From contig NZ_LSGW01000095.1 of the NCBI RefSeq assembly GCF_001643305.1, positions 1-64,000 of the forward strand: DNA of 64,000 nt, in the 5' to 3' direction. The position numbers and the translations under genes are program-made. Below the pieces are notes generated by a model. That model worked only from the letters and a program-made list of their open reading frames with translations, was not told where the DNA came from and searched no databases. The stretch's first letter is position 1. Every line of letters begins with the position of its first letter. Source of the DNA: Aeromonas salmonicida subsp. salmonicida. Lineage in GTDB: Bacteria; Pseudomonadota; Gammaproteobacteria; Enterobacterales; Aeromonadaceae. Shown one piece after another: positions 1-8,798 of this stretch.

Positions 1-1
1 A

Positions 2-157
2 GCGACGAGCATGTCCTTTATCACGGGTGGCATGGATGATTTTGTGAATGCGGCGCAGTTGTGGTCGTGGCAGGGGTGGGAGGGTAGGCATCAACTCAGT
101 CCTTTGGGTGTGGCTTGTTTTGTTTGGCGACTAATGGGATCGCACAAACTGGACTGA
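2..157 (+). CDS. C-terminal tail of an unidentified open frame (partial)
   Basis: An open frame enters from the left edge and stops at TGA 155-157, giving about 51 residues that are rich in Trp and Gly. I do not recognise the family. The upstream part lies outside the window, so it may be the end of a real gene or of a transposase relic, or chance. No terminator is visible directly after it. Confidence 0.2.
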   Translation, partial: ATSMSFITGGMDDFVNAAQLWSWQGWEGRHQLSPLGVACFVWRLMGSHKLD

Positions 158-893
158 GTTCCCTTCCTCCGGTAAACTACTATTCGGAACAGCTATTTAG
201 GTTTGAACTAATATTGGACAATATAAAGGAATAATCACAAGTTTCGGAGTATCAAAACAGCGATTGCAGATTTCGTCAAACTGGATCGCTCACACGAGAC
301 GCTCTATTACTCGCAAGGCAGGGCATACATTAGCTCCATGCCTTTGAGGCTTACAAGCCAAGCATCAAAGACAAGAGGGGCGGTAAATATTTCTTGTGAA
401 AGTTGCCGACGGTCGCGTCGGCGTGATGCCCCGCCACCTCGTCGGCATCGACGTGACTTTGCACAACTCCTGGCAAACTCAGCCACAGCCCCAAGCGACC
501 GGATATCCCCCAGACTTGCTCCGGTTTGCACCAAGAACCATTCCTCGTCCCTCGTCCCTGGTGAGCGTCTCCATCTTTCAATCTGTGTTATCTCTACGTC
601 AGTGCCACCAGTTCCGGTCTGAGCATCCCCATGGTCTCCCAGCAGAAAGACCGGAAGCTGTGACCGGAGGGGGTGTCTGGAGGTATTTGCGTCAGGGAAG
701 GGGATGACTTCTGGTTCGGGCTAGATCGTGACCTATTCACCGGCTGAGTTGACCGGATAGGGACCGGAGCCTGCGTTAGTCGGGTTTGAGTCGAGAGAAA
801 ACAGGTAGTGTTGCTTGTTCACTGCGAGAGTAATGTGGGGGCATGCAATGAGGGCTTACTGGATCGTCTGGTAACAAGCAAACGACAGACATT
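158..893. other. Long stretch without a recognisable gene
   Basis: About 735 bases separate the partial frame at the left edge from the tRNA-Asn terminator. Only short, mutually overlapping open frames occur, and none resembles a known protein. The first part (about 180-260) is AT-rich, whereas 400-780 is GC-rich and holds a cluster of GACCGGA heptamers. It may be a decayed mobile element or gene remnant; nothing firmer can be said. Confidence 0.4.
497..768. repeat. Cluster of GACCGGA heptamers
   Basis: The heptamer GACCGGA occurs directly at 497-503, 649-655, 662-668, 751-757 and 762-768, and once inverted at 613-619. Two pairs are spaced 13 and 11 bases apart (start to start). Such a density is more than expected by chance in 270 bases. 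It could be a set of regulator half-sites or a worn repeat; no function is known. Confidence 0.4.
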
Positions 894-921
894 AAAAAGC
901 CCAGTCCTGAGACTGGGCTTT
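894..921 (-). terminator. Rho-independent terminator of the tRNA-Asn unit
   Basis: A 9-bp stem (AGCCCAGTC/GACTGGGCT, 898-906 with 911-919) with a 4-base loop is followed, read on the minus strand, by a run of five T. It lies just downstream of the second transcribed tRNA-Asn. Confidence 0.8.
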
Positions 922-927
922 GAAATT

Positions 928-1003
928 TGGCTCCCTCGACAGGACTTGAACCAGTGACATACGGATTAACAGTCCGCCGTTCTACCGACTGAACTACGAG
1001 GGA
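928..1003 (-). tRNA. tRNA-Asn (GTT), distal copy with a T-stem mismatch
   Basis: Minus-strand cloverleaf of 76 nt with encoded CCA. The acceptor stem is TCCCTCG/CGAGGGA, and the anticodon loop CTGTTAA gives anticodon GTT. The T arm reads ACTGG-TTCAAGT-CCTGT, so the middle pair is U-U (base 941) where the neighbouring copy has a proper pair. It is transcribed second, after the copy at 1006-1081, from the shared promoter. It may still be functional, but the mismatch could weaken the T stem. Confidence 0.93.
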
Positions 1004-1005
1004 AT

Positions 1006-1081
1006 TGGCTCCTCCTACTGGACTTGAACCAGTGACATACGGATTAACAGTCCGCCGTTCTACCGACTGAACTAAGGAGGA
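1006..1081 (-). tRNA. tRNA-Asn (GTT), proximal copy
   Basis: Minus-strand cloverleaf of 76 nt with encoded CCA. The acceptor stem is TCCTCCT/AGGAGGA, the anticodon is GTT, and the T stem ACTGG/CCAGT is fully paired. It is identical to the distal copy through the D and anticodon arms. The acceptor stems differ but each is internally complementary, which suggests both genes were once maintained by selection. Confidence 0.96.
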
Positions 1082-1108
1082 ATTGCCTGTCTCGTTGAGA
1101 CGGTGCGG

Positions 1109-1137
1109 ATATTAATAGCCTGTCGACCGGGTGTCAA
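1109..1137 (-). promoter_or_regulatory. Sigma-70 promoter of the tRNA-Asn operon
   Basis: On the minus strand a perfect -35 TTGACA (1132-1137) is followed after a 17-base spacer by -10 TAATAT (1109-1114). The start site would be near 1101, with a GC-rich discriminator (CCGC) typical of growth-rate and stringently controlled stable RNA promoters. It lies about 28 bases upstream of the first tRNA-Asn. Confidence 0.85.
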
Positions 1138-1648
1138 CCCGCGATCCGGCGCAAAAAATGGAATTTCGCCCTGTTTGTCCAAAACTTGGTCATTGTGGAC
1201 TATTTTCAGCACAATCAGCAGCTTGAGATTGGCCTCTGGTGGCCACGTTATCAATTTTTGCGCTGGTGGCCGATTGCGTTCTGGATGCTCAGTGATGGCC
1301 AACCATCCCTGCCCGTTCAATAAAAATGGGGTGGGTGAATGGGAGGACCCATGCCTCATAAACCGCCCTGATGGGAGACAAATGTCTGTCGCGGGTTGTG
1401 TGCATTTGGTTAGCAGGCGAAGTGAAAAATCTGCGTAATGGTGATAAAAATCGGCGATATGCCAGCAACAAACCGCTATTTTGCGGTGTAATGGTCATTC
1501 ATTGATCCTGCCCATCGAAATATTTCCTCGGCTGGAGTATGGTTGCCCCGGATACCATCGCCGTGTCGACAGTTCTGCCGGCCCTTGATGATGATCGGGC
1601 GCCGGTTCAATCCGGCCTTTATCTCCCTCTTCTGGTATTACGACATAC
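1138..1648. other. Intergenic region upstream of dauA
   Basis: About 510 bases between the tRNA-Asn promoter and dauA. The short frames on both strands resemble no known protein and overlap one another. The dauA promoter should lie here, but I see no convincing -35/-10 pair or operator. A GC-rich segment around 1560-1620 could fold, but I cannot assign a riboswitch or small RNA. Confidence 0.4.
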
Positions 1649-3385
1649 ATGCACAACCAAGCTCCCTTGCAAAGCGTGAAGCTGGCCATTGCTTTACGCC
1701 AATCCTGTATTGATGAACCCTATAGCATCCCTCGCTTTGGCCGTGACCTGATCGCCGGCGTCACGGTCGGCATCATCGCCATTCCGCTGGCCATGGCACT
1801 GGCGATTGCCAGCGGCGTGCCACCGCAACATGGTCTCTATACCGCCATCATCGCAGGTATCGTCATTGCCGTGACCGGTGGATCCCGTTTCTCCGTGTCG
1901 GGGCCGACCGCCGCCTTCGTGGTGATCCTCTACCCGGTGGCCCAGCAATTCGGGGTCGGTGGCCTGCTGATGGCGACCCTGATCTCGGGCTTCTTTCTGG
2001 TCGCCATGGGGATGGCCCGACTTGGGCGCCTGATTGAATACATTCCGCCGTCAGTGACCCTAGGTTTTACCGGCGGGATCGCCATCGTGATAGCCACCTT
2101 GCAGATCAAGGACTTCTTCGGGCTCCAGGTGCCCGATATGCCGGAAAATTACATAGGCAAAGTAGAGGCGCTGGTACATGCCCTGCCAAGCTGGCAATGG
2201 GGTGACACGTTGGTCGGGATTGCTACCCTGGCCGTGTTATTGCTCTGGCCACGGCTGCGCTTGCCGGTGCCCGGTCACTTGCCCGCCGTGCTGGTGGGTG
2301 TGGGGCTGGGGTTTGGTCTGCACTACTTTGGTGTCGATGTGGCCACCATTGGCAGCAAGTTCAGTTATACCCTGGCCGATGGGACACAAGGCATGGGGAT
2401 CCCGCCCATAGCGCCGACTCTGGTAATGCCCTGGGCACTGCCGGGGCCGGATGGTTCACTGGTCGAATGGAACCTGGCGGCCATCGAGCGCTTGCTGCCG
2501 GCTGCGTTTTCCATGGCCATGCTGGGGGCCATTGAGTCGCTGCTCTGCGCCGTGGTGCTCGATGGCATGACGGGTCGCAAACACAGCTCCAATGCCGAGC
2601 TGGTGGGGCAGGGGTTGGGCAACATATTGGCGCCTTTCTTCGGTGGTATCACGGCAACGGCGGCCATTGCCCGTTCCGCCGCCAACGTACGGGCAGGTGC
2701 CACCTCGCCGGTTTCCAGCATAGTGCATGCGCTTGTGGTACTGGCCGCCATTCTGGTGCTGGCACCCTGGCTCTCCTGGTTGCCGCTCTCGGCCATGGCC
2801 GCGCTGTTGCTGATCGTGGCCTGGAACATGAGTGAGGCACACAAGGTGGTAGAGCTAGTGCGCCGCGCCCCCAAATCCGATGTGTTGGTGCTGGTGGTGT
2901 GTTTGTCGCTGACCGTCATATTCGACATGGTCATTGCCATTACCTTCGGGGTGATCCTGGCGTCGCTGTTGTTCATGCGTGAAATTGCCAAGATGACCAA
3001 GCTGCACGATTTGGCCGATCACAAGCGCTATGCCGACGAAGTACCGGCGAATGCCTTGCTTTACAAGATCAACGGCCCGCTGTTTTTTGCGGCAGCAGAG
3101 CGTGTCTTTGGCGAGCTGGTGGCTCAGGTTCAGGGGCACAAGCTGCTGGTATTGCAGATGGAGGCTGTCTCCATCCTGGATGCCGGGGGACTCTCTGCTT
3201 TCCTGCAGTTTGAAAAGCAGATGACCAAGGCCGGAGTGGAGCTGCGGGTAGCCGAGTTGCAGTTTCAGCCGTTGAAGACATTGGCGCGTGCCAAAGTGCG
3301 CCCTGTGCCGGGTCAGTTGGAGTTTTATGGCTCTCTGGAAGAGGCATTGAAAGGCGAGCAGAGTCACGAACAGGCCGCCAGTTGA
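1649..3385 (+). CDS. dauA: SulP-family C4-dicarboxylate transporter DauA (YchM)
   Basis: This is a 578-residue inner-membrane anion carrier of the SLC26/SulP family. Its closest recognisable relative is E. coli DauA, which takes up succinate, aspartate and fumarate at acidic pH. The N-terminal half carries the family signature around residues 37-60 ([20 protein letters not shown]) and many hydrophobic helices. The block [18 protein letters not shown] near residue 340 is nearly identical to DauA. A cytoplasmic STAS domain occupies about residues 450-560. Length is normal for the family. It appears monocistronic, between tRNA genes. The start ATG has only a weak ribosome-binding site, so the exact N-terminus is less certain. 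The substrate is inferred from similarity; sulfate or bicarbonate is possible. Confidence 0.92.
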   Translation: MHNQAPLQSVKLAIALRQSCIDEPYSIPRFGRDLIAGVTVGIIAIPLAMALAIASGVPPQHGLYTAIIAGIVIAVTGGSRFSVSGPTAAFVVILYPVAQQFGVGGLLMATLISGFFLVAMGMARLGRLIEYIPPSVTLGFTGGIAIVIATLQIKDFFGLQVPDMPENYIGKVEALVHALPSWQWGDTLVGIATLAVLLLWPRLRLPVPGHLPAVLVGVGLGFGLHYFGVDVATIGSKFSYTLADGTQGMGIPPIAPTLVMPWALPGPDGSLVEWNLAAIERLLPAAFSMAMLGAIESLLCAVVLDGMTGRKHSSNAELVGQGLGNILAPFFGGITATAAIARSAANVRAGATSPVSSIVHALVVLAAILVLAPWLSWLPLSAMAALLLIVAWNMSEAHKVVELVRRAPKSDVLVLVVCLSLTVIFDMVIAITFGVILASLLFMREIAKMTKLHDLADHKRYADEVPANALLYKINGPLFFAAAERVFGELVAQVQGHKLLVLQMEAVSILDAGGLSAFLQFEKQMTKAGVELRVAELQFQPLKTLARAKVRPVPGQLEFYGSLEEALKGEQSHEQAAS

Positions 3386-3467
3386 TGGTATGGGATGCAG
3401 AGGTGGAAAGATTTTGCGCAGTTGGCTCGTTTCTTGAGCAAACAGATTGAAAACCGCAAAAATTGCA

Positions 3468-3497
3468 TTGACCCCAACACAATGCATCCATTAGATT
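3468..3497 (+). promoter_or_regulatory. Likely promoter of tRNA-Ser
   Basis: A -35 TTGACC (3468-3473) and -10 TAGATT (3492-3497) are separated by 18 bases and followed by a C-rich discriminator (ACGCCCC). That is the composition typical of stable RNA promoters. It would give an unusually long leader of roughly 155 nt before tRNA-Ser. Confidence 0.55.
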
Positions 3498-3660
3498 ACG
3501 CCCCGTTGCTGCGGCATGGCCCGCAAGCGATGGTGTAACTCAGGCACCTGAAAATGTGAGAGAAATTCTGGTGCGGTGTCTGCAAGGCTGCCCACCGACG
3601 AAGTCGGCAAGAAAGCATGCGTAGTGTACTCCGAAAGCCACTTCAAAGAAGTAAAAATTT

Positions 3661-3748
3661 GGTGAGGTGTCCGAGTGGCTGAAGGAGCACGCCTGGAAAG
3701 TGTGTATACGGCAACGTATCGAGGGTTCGAATCCCTCCCTCACCGCCA
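3661..3748 (+). tRNA. tRNA-Ser (GGA)
   Basis: Class II tRNA of 88 nt with a long variable arm, encoded CCA, acceptor stem GGTGAGG/CCTCACC and anticodon GGA in the loop CTGGAAA. It is the probable attachment site of the integrase relic that begins about 80 bases downstream, since integrases of this type commonly insert at tRNA 3' ends. Confidence 0.97.
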
Positions 3749-3753
3749 AATAT

Positions 3754-3780
3754 AACCCGTTGATTTTCAACGGGTTTTTT
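3754..3780 (+). terminator. Terminator after tRNA-Ser
   Basis: A stem AACCCGTTG/CAACGGGTT with a short loop is followed by six T. It sits six bases after the tRNA CCA end and is shaped as a classic Rho-independent terminator. Confidence 0.88.
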
Positions 3781-3829
3781 CATTTCTAGACTTACGTGAT
3801 TTTTCCTGGATCAACTGGGTGGAACAATC

Positions 3830-4490
3830 ATGTATCTGAGTAAAAATGCCTCCGGCACCTACTACACTCGTCTCCCGCTGCCTAAGTCATTACGTGACCG
3901 TGGCTTGCCCTTCGCTATCCGTACTTCCCTTTGCGCCAAAGATCGTCAGCTCGCCGTAGATCAAAATCTGGCTGTGGCAGCTCGAACTCGCGCACTTATC
4001 GCGGCTACCCCTGCCGATACTGCCCCCGCAGTTTCTATCGCTGGATCCGCGCCGATCTAGACGCTTTCAAAGCAGCGGGGTTCATCCTTCCTCAAACACC
4101 TTCCGCACCTCGTGAACCTTCTGTTGATGCTTCAGCTTGCCCCAGCAGTGGGATCACGCTCACCCACGCACTGGCGAGATTCATCGAGACTAAAACCAGT
4201 GAGGGGATCCAGCACAAGTCGGTGGGCAAGCTCCAGCTTCGGATCAACGCCTTCGTCACCTGGGCCAAAGGGGTCAAAGCCGATGAGGTGACACCAACCT
4301 TGGCGTAGGAGTACCGCAACATCTTGCTGCGCAAGAGCGACACCAGTTTCAAAACTAAGACCGATTATCTGGCTGCCCTGAAACAGTTTTTCCGTTGGTG
4401 CGTGGCGCTGGACTATTGCAGCTGTAACCCTTTCGATGGGCTTACGGCAGGTAAGAGACCGAGCGGACGGGCGGATGAGGAGAGAGTGTG
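3830..4490 (+). pseudogene. Broken tyrosine recombinase (phage/island integrase)
   Basis: The frame opens at ATG 3830 with an N-terminal segment (MYLSKNASGTYYTRLPLPK) typical of island integrases. Homology then jumps by a frameshift around 4045-4060 into the frame that carries the SAM-like core-binding domain (residues resembling LTHALARFIETKT and KTDYLAALKQFFRWC). That frame has an in-frame TAG at 4306-4308. The gene is cut off near 4490 by an IS fragment, so the whole catalytic domain with the Arg-His-Arg-Tyr residues is missing. Its place directly after tRNA-Ser marks an old site-specific insertion. It cannot be active. Confidence 0.85.
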
Positions 4491-4994
4491 CTGGCATCGC
4501 CAGATACAACTTGCGCCACACTTGCCGCTTTTCGGCGCCGTGTTTCCATTCGCCTTCACCAAATACCTGAAGACCAGTCGAATCGATAACCATGTCGGTG
4601 ATATACCCCTTGGAGGGCTGCCGATAGGCCACTTTCATCGTGCGGACTCGCTTGCTGACAGCTATAGTTCGGTTCATACAGCGCAGCGGCACATTCATCA
4701 ACTTGAACAAGGAGTCGAGTAGCCCTGAGTCGCTCGCAGAGTGAGGCTGAAAATCCCCCTGAGCATCAGGAAGGTAGAGATGGTCTGGTCGGTGTAGAGC
4801 TGGCTGCGGCCCCGTCGCCCGTGATGGTCATAGTGAAACCAGTTGTTCATGGCCTCGGCATCAATCCAGAAGGTGAGTGAGCCACGGTTAATGAGAGACC
4901 TGTTGTATTGAGACCAGTTGGTGATGGGGTTAAGCGACTTGCCCATGATGCAGACTTGAAGGGGATGGTGGAGATCAGAGCACCGCCCCTTCAA
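4491..4994 (-). mobile_element. Truncated IS5/IS903-type element with transposase N-terminal half
   Basis: On the minus strand the transposase begins at ATG 4946 (MGKSLNPITNWSQYN) and matches the N-terminal half of IS903-group transposases. Recognisable segments are the DNA-binding region, LRATQGY, then FKLMNVPLRC and VIDSTGLQVFGEGEW. One C is missing near 4700 (the GGCTAC-CTCGAC region), shifting the frame, and homology ends at about 4497 after VWRKLYLA, in the middle of the protein. The remaining catalytic DDE residues and the right end are absent. No clear terminal inverted repeat or target duplication is visible. The relic separates the integrase from the Sel1 gene and has truncated both. 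Confidence 0.8.
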
Positions 4995-5000
4995 TTAGTT

Positions 5001-5664
5001 CCACTCAGCAGCATCGATTTGGGAAACAATGCCGTTTATACCACAACTACGTCAGTCACTGAGTCCGAGCTATCTAAAACTGCCCAGCAGGGCCATGGCA
5101 AAGCCCAGTATGAACTGGCCAAGCGTTTGGCGGCCAAGCCTGATTATCCCGAGGCGATACGCTGGATGAAGCAGGCGGCGCAGCAATCTGGCCCCTTGGC
5201 GGCGGATAGCGATATTCGTGGTGAAGCGGCGTTGCAGGTGGGTCGCTGGTATGGGTGAGCCGAAGAGCCCAACGTTGGCCAATGACTGGTGGCAACGTGC
5301 GGCCAAACTGGGTAATCGTGAGGCCAGTTATCAGCTGGGGATGGATTGCCAGCTCCACTATAAAGGCAAATTGGTCAGCGAGTGTCTCGATTGGTTCGAA
5401 CAGGCGGCCAAACAGGATCATGCCCAAGCGCAACTGATCCTGGGGCAATGGTATGCCAAGCAGTCCGGTGCCGATACAGAGGCCATCAAATGGCTGGAAA
5501 AAACGGCCGAGCAGGGTAATCGTGACGCTCAGTACCAAGTCTGGCTGCGTTACGAGCAGGAAAAGGGGGATGACATAAAAAGAGAAGAGTACCGGTCAGA
5601 AACTGGCGCAGTACTGGTTTGTAACACTAATAGTGTTGGAGAGTTAGTTAACAATAAGAAATAG
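5001..5664 (+). pseudogene. Sel1-like repeat protein, truncated and frameshifted
   Basis: Consecutive Sel1/TPR-like repeats can be read: QGHGKAQYELAKRLA, YPEAIRWMKQAAQQ, ANDWWQRAAKLGNREASYQLG, CLDWFEQAAKQDHAQAQLILGQWY and AIKWLEKTAEQGNRDAQYQV. The first two are in one frame and the rest in the next. Removing a single G from the GGG at 5253-5255 rejoins them (YGEPKSP). The 5' end is missing at the IS junction and no in-frame start remains. Sel1 proteins are helical scaffolds found near many secretion clusters; its place just upstream of the T6SS is suggestive, but the role is unknown. Confidence 0.75.
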
Positions 5665-6336
5665 ATCCCCCATGATTTTATAATACATTTTTGCATAAAC
5701 AAACAACGTATGCGGCATGGTTTCGGCTAACATTGTTTTCAACAAGTCAATGTTCATTAACCTCTACACTTTTCAATATGATGAAGTTTTTTTGTTCAAA
5801 ATATCATTTTTTGTTACACAATTTCTTCTTTTTATGCGTCTGATTCTGTCGTTAATGTGTTAATGACAAGGGTAGGTGATAATAAAATGGTCTTTTCGGA
5901 AAATAGTAGAGGGTGACTTGATTGATTTTTAAGCTTACTTTATAAAACATATATCTTTATGAGTGGTTAACAGTCAGCGTTACTGTGCAACTAATTGTTT
6001 TTTAATTGTTTTTTATTTTTCAATATGTCTTCAATAAAGAGTTGATTGACTTGCTGTAATGCTCGCATATACCATGCGGCGAAAATGGCTCTTAAGCCAA
6101 TATGACCTCTGACAAAGAGTAGAGGCATGATCGGGTTGTATAGATAACAAGATGCATACTGCGTTTTTGATTATTAGAGCTTTAGCTTTATATGTATCAA
6201 AAGTGCATCGTCGGCTGACGAACTCTCCGTCAGGTCTCCCGATGGTACTGTCAACTGTCATTTCTTACAGTTGCTGGTAAGGGCGTTGGCTATAAGCTTT
6301 AGGGTCTTTGTTGACCCTTAACTTGGTATTTAGAGC
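5665..6336. other. AT-rich intergenic region upstream of the T6SS operon
   Basis: About 670 bases, markedly more AT-rich than the flanks, between the Sel1 relic and tssB. Only short overlapping frames occur. It should hold the main T6SS promoter, and its composition would suit H-NS-type silencing, but I found no strong -35/-10 pair. A site at 5713-5728 has the GG-N10-GC spacing of a sigma-54 promoter but a poor -12 element, so I do not call it. Confidence 0.45.
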
Positions 6337-6840
6337 ATGGGAAAAGGAATTGATGGTGCCACTGTTGCGCCCAAAGAACGTATCAATATCAAATATGTAC
6401 CGGCAACGGGTGGTCAGCAGGCGGAAATAGAGCTTCCGTTGACCATGATGGTCGTCGGAAATATGAAGGGGCGTACTGAAGAAACGCCTATCGAGGAACG
6501 TCAGACCGTCTCCATCGACAAGAATAATTTCTCTTCTGTCATGAAAGAATCCGCACTGGAACTGAAGTTTTCCGTTCCCAATCGCCTGGAGGAGAACAGC
6601 CAGGACGAGATGCCGGTTTCGATCAAGATCCAGTCTCTGGAAGACTTCACACCTGACAGCGTGGCCCAGCAGGTACCCGAGCTGCGCAAGCTGCTGGAAC
6701 TGCGTGAGGCCTTGGTTGCCCTGAAGGGACCGCTGGGAAATATTCCCTCCTTCCGCAATCGTTTGCAGGACCTGCTGTCCAGTGATGAGGCTCGTGAGCA
6801 ACTGCTCAAGGAGCTGGATTTGATTAAGCCTGCCGAGTGA
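6337..6840 (+). CDS. tssB: T6SS contractile sheath small subunit TssB (VipA)
   Basis: TssB pairs with TssC to form the cytoplasmic contractile sheath around the Hcp tube. The 167-residue protein closely resembles V. cholerae VipA. It has the N-terminal stretch VAPKERINIKYVPATG, the central PEELRKLLELR-like helix (here VPELRKLLELREALVALKGP) used for TssC contact, and the end segment IPSFRNRLQDLLSS. Length is normal. It is the first gene of the T6SS run, 37 bases before tssC. Because tssC is frameshifted, TssB probably has no full-length partner made from this locus. Confidence 0.96.
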   Translation: MGKGIDGATVAPKERINIKYVPATGGQQAEIELPLTMMVVGNMKGRTEETPIEERQTVSIDKNNFSSVMKESALELKFSVPNRLEENSQDEMPVSIKIQSLEDFTPDSVAQQVPELRKLLELREALVALKGPLGNIPSFRNRLQDLLSSDEAREQLLKELDLIKPAE

Positions 6841-6877
6841 TCGGTAGGTTGGATTGATTGACGAGAAAGGAAAAAAC

Positions 6878-8357
6878 ATGTCTTTGGTCGAAGAACAGGT
6901 TCAAGCGGGGGCGAGTGTAGCCTCCTCGTCCTTGCTGGACGAAATCATGGCACAGGCCCGTATCAGCCCGGTCGATGAGGGTTACAGTGTTGCCAAGCAA
7001 GGCGTTGCCGCCCTTATTGCCAACATTTTGGACAACGGAACCAGTGCGGAGCCGGTCAATAAGGCGCTGGTAGATAGCATGATTGTCGAACTCGACAAGA
7101 AGCTGAGCAAACAAATGGACGTCATCCTGCACGCCAAAGAATTGCAGGAGATGGAATCTTCCTGGCGTTCACTCAAGTTGCTGGTGGATCGCACCGATTT
7201 TCGTGAAAACATCAAGATCCAGGTACTGCATGCGACCAAGGAAGAGTTGCTGGAAGATTTCGAGTTCTCCCCCGAGATCACCCAGTCCGGCCTCTACAAG
7301 CACGTATATTCCACTGGTTATGGCCAGTTCGGTGGCCAGCCCGTCGGTGCCGTGATCGGTGATTATGCCTTTACCCACAGCTCACCCGACATCAAGTTGA
7401 TGCAGTATGTCAGTGCAGTGGGGGCAATGGCCCCCGCTCCTTTCATCTCCTCTGTTGCACCGGCCTTCTTTGGGGTCGACAGCTTTACCGACCTGCCGTC
7501 CATCAAGGATCTCAAGTCGGTGTTCGAAGGGCCGTCCTACACCAAGTGGCGTTCGCTGCGTGAATCGGAAGATGCTCGCTATCTGGGGCTGACCGCACCG
7601 CGTTTCTTGGCCCGTCTGCCATATGATCCAACCGAGAATCCCATCAAAGGCTTCAACTACTCAGGAAGACATCAGCTCGGATCACGACCACTACCTGTGG
7701 GGTAATACCGCGTATCTGATGGGTACCTCCCTGACTGACAGCTTTGCCAAGTATCGCTGGTGCCCGAATATTATCGGTCCGCAGAGCGGTGGTGCCATCT
7801 ACGATCTGCCGGTACATGTCTACGAGGCCATGGGGCAGCTGCAGGCCAAGATACCGACCGAAGTGCTCATCACCGACCGTCGCGAATATGAGCTGTCAGA
7901 AGAGGGCTTCATTACCCTGACCATGCGTAAAGACAGCGACAATGCAGCCTTCTTCTCCGCCAACTCGGTGCAAAAACCCAAGGTGTTCCCCAATACCAAG
8001 GAAGGCAAAGAGGCGGAGACCAACTACAAGCTGGGTACCCAGCTGCCCTACATGTTCATCATCAACCGCCTTGCGCACTACATCAAAGTGCTGCAGCGCG
8101 AGCAGATCGGCTCCAGGAAGGAGCGTCAGGATCTTGAGCGTGAACTGAACGGCTGGATCAAGCAGTACGTTGCTGACCAAGAGAATCCGCCGGCAGACGT
8201 TCGCAGCCGTCGCCCATTGCGCGCCGCCCAGATCAAGGTGCTGGACGTGGAAGGGGAGCCGGGTTGGTACCAGGTTGCCATGGCTGTGCGTCCGCACTTC
8301 AAGTACATGGGAGCCAGCTTCGAGTTGTCTCTGGTAGGTCGACTGGACAAGGAATAA
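6878..8357 (+). pseudogene. tssC: T6SS sheath large subunit TssC (VipB), disrupted by a +1 frameshift
   Basis: The two halves together span about 492 codons, the usual VipB length. The first (ATG 6878, ribosome-binding site AGAAAGG) runs to about residue 262 (NPIKGFNYS). The rest (EDISSDHDHYLWGNTAY through VGRLDKE at 8355) is in the next frame. Removing one G at 7664-7665 restores the join YSEDISS, which matches VipB. The translated product would end at 7703-7705 after a dozen aberrant residues and lack the C-terminal domain that interlocks sheath rings and carries the ClpV-exposed surface. No slippery heptamer is visible, so this reads as a mutation or sequencing error, not programmed frameshifting. 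Confidence 0.9.
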
Positions 8358-8363
8358 TGCCCG

Positions 8364-8795
8364 ATGCCGTATCTCTCTTCCTGGGATAGAGGAAATGCGG
8401 CCAGTCTGTTTGATCGTATCCGGGGGGAGGGGCTGAGCTCTTCCCCCTGTTCGGAAGTTGATGAACTGGTCGATTCTGTCAAACGGCAGCTTGACCAGAT
8501 TCTCAATACCCGTCCCGGTAATTGCCGCAGTGCCCCTGATCTTGGCGTCATCGATCTCAATGATGCTACTCAGGGCAGTGCGGATATCAAGGGGCGGATC
8601 CGTGAGGCGATCCGGCAGTGCATCCGTCGTTATGAACCTCGGATCATTCATGTGGATGTACCGTCACCCGACTATCAGGCGAGTCCGCTTGAGATGTCGT
8701 TTCAGGTGACGGCCCACGTGAGGCTGGAGCATATCGAGCAGGTCACCTCGTTCAACGTCCATATGGACAGTCACCGTCACTACCGCATGGTCTGA
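8364..8795 (+). CDS. tssE: T6SS baseplate protein TssE (gp25-like)
   Basis: This 143-residue protein has the gp25/lysozyme-like fold of phage T4 baseplate wedge. It joins TssF, TssG and TssK to form the baseplate that starts sheath assembly. Recognisable are the N-terminal SLFDRI segment, the SVKRQLDQILNTRPG helix, the EPRI motif region (RYEPRIIHV) and a beta-rich end. It starts seven bases after the tssC stop and ends four bases before tssF, so it is co-translated within the operon. Confidence 0.93.
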   Translation: MPYLSSWDRGNAASLFDRIRGEGLSSSPCSEVDELVDSVKRQLDQILNTRPGNCRSAPDLGVIDLNDATQGSADIKGRIREAIRQCIRRYEPRIIHVDVPSPDYQASPLEMSFQVTAHVRLEHIEQVTSFNVHMDSHRHYRMV

Positions 8796-8798
8796 TCA

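Noticed and set aside
5713..5728. Sigma-54 promoter upstream of tssB
   Set aside because: GG and GC have the right 10-base spacing but the -12 box is CGGC instead of TTGC, and the site is more than 600 bases from tssB.
7650..7720. Programmed ribosomal frameshift in tssC
   Set aside because: No slippery heptamer or downstream pseudoknot is apparent at TACTCAGGAAGAC, and TssC is not known to use recoding.
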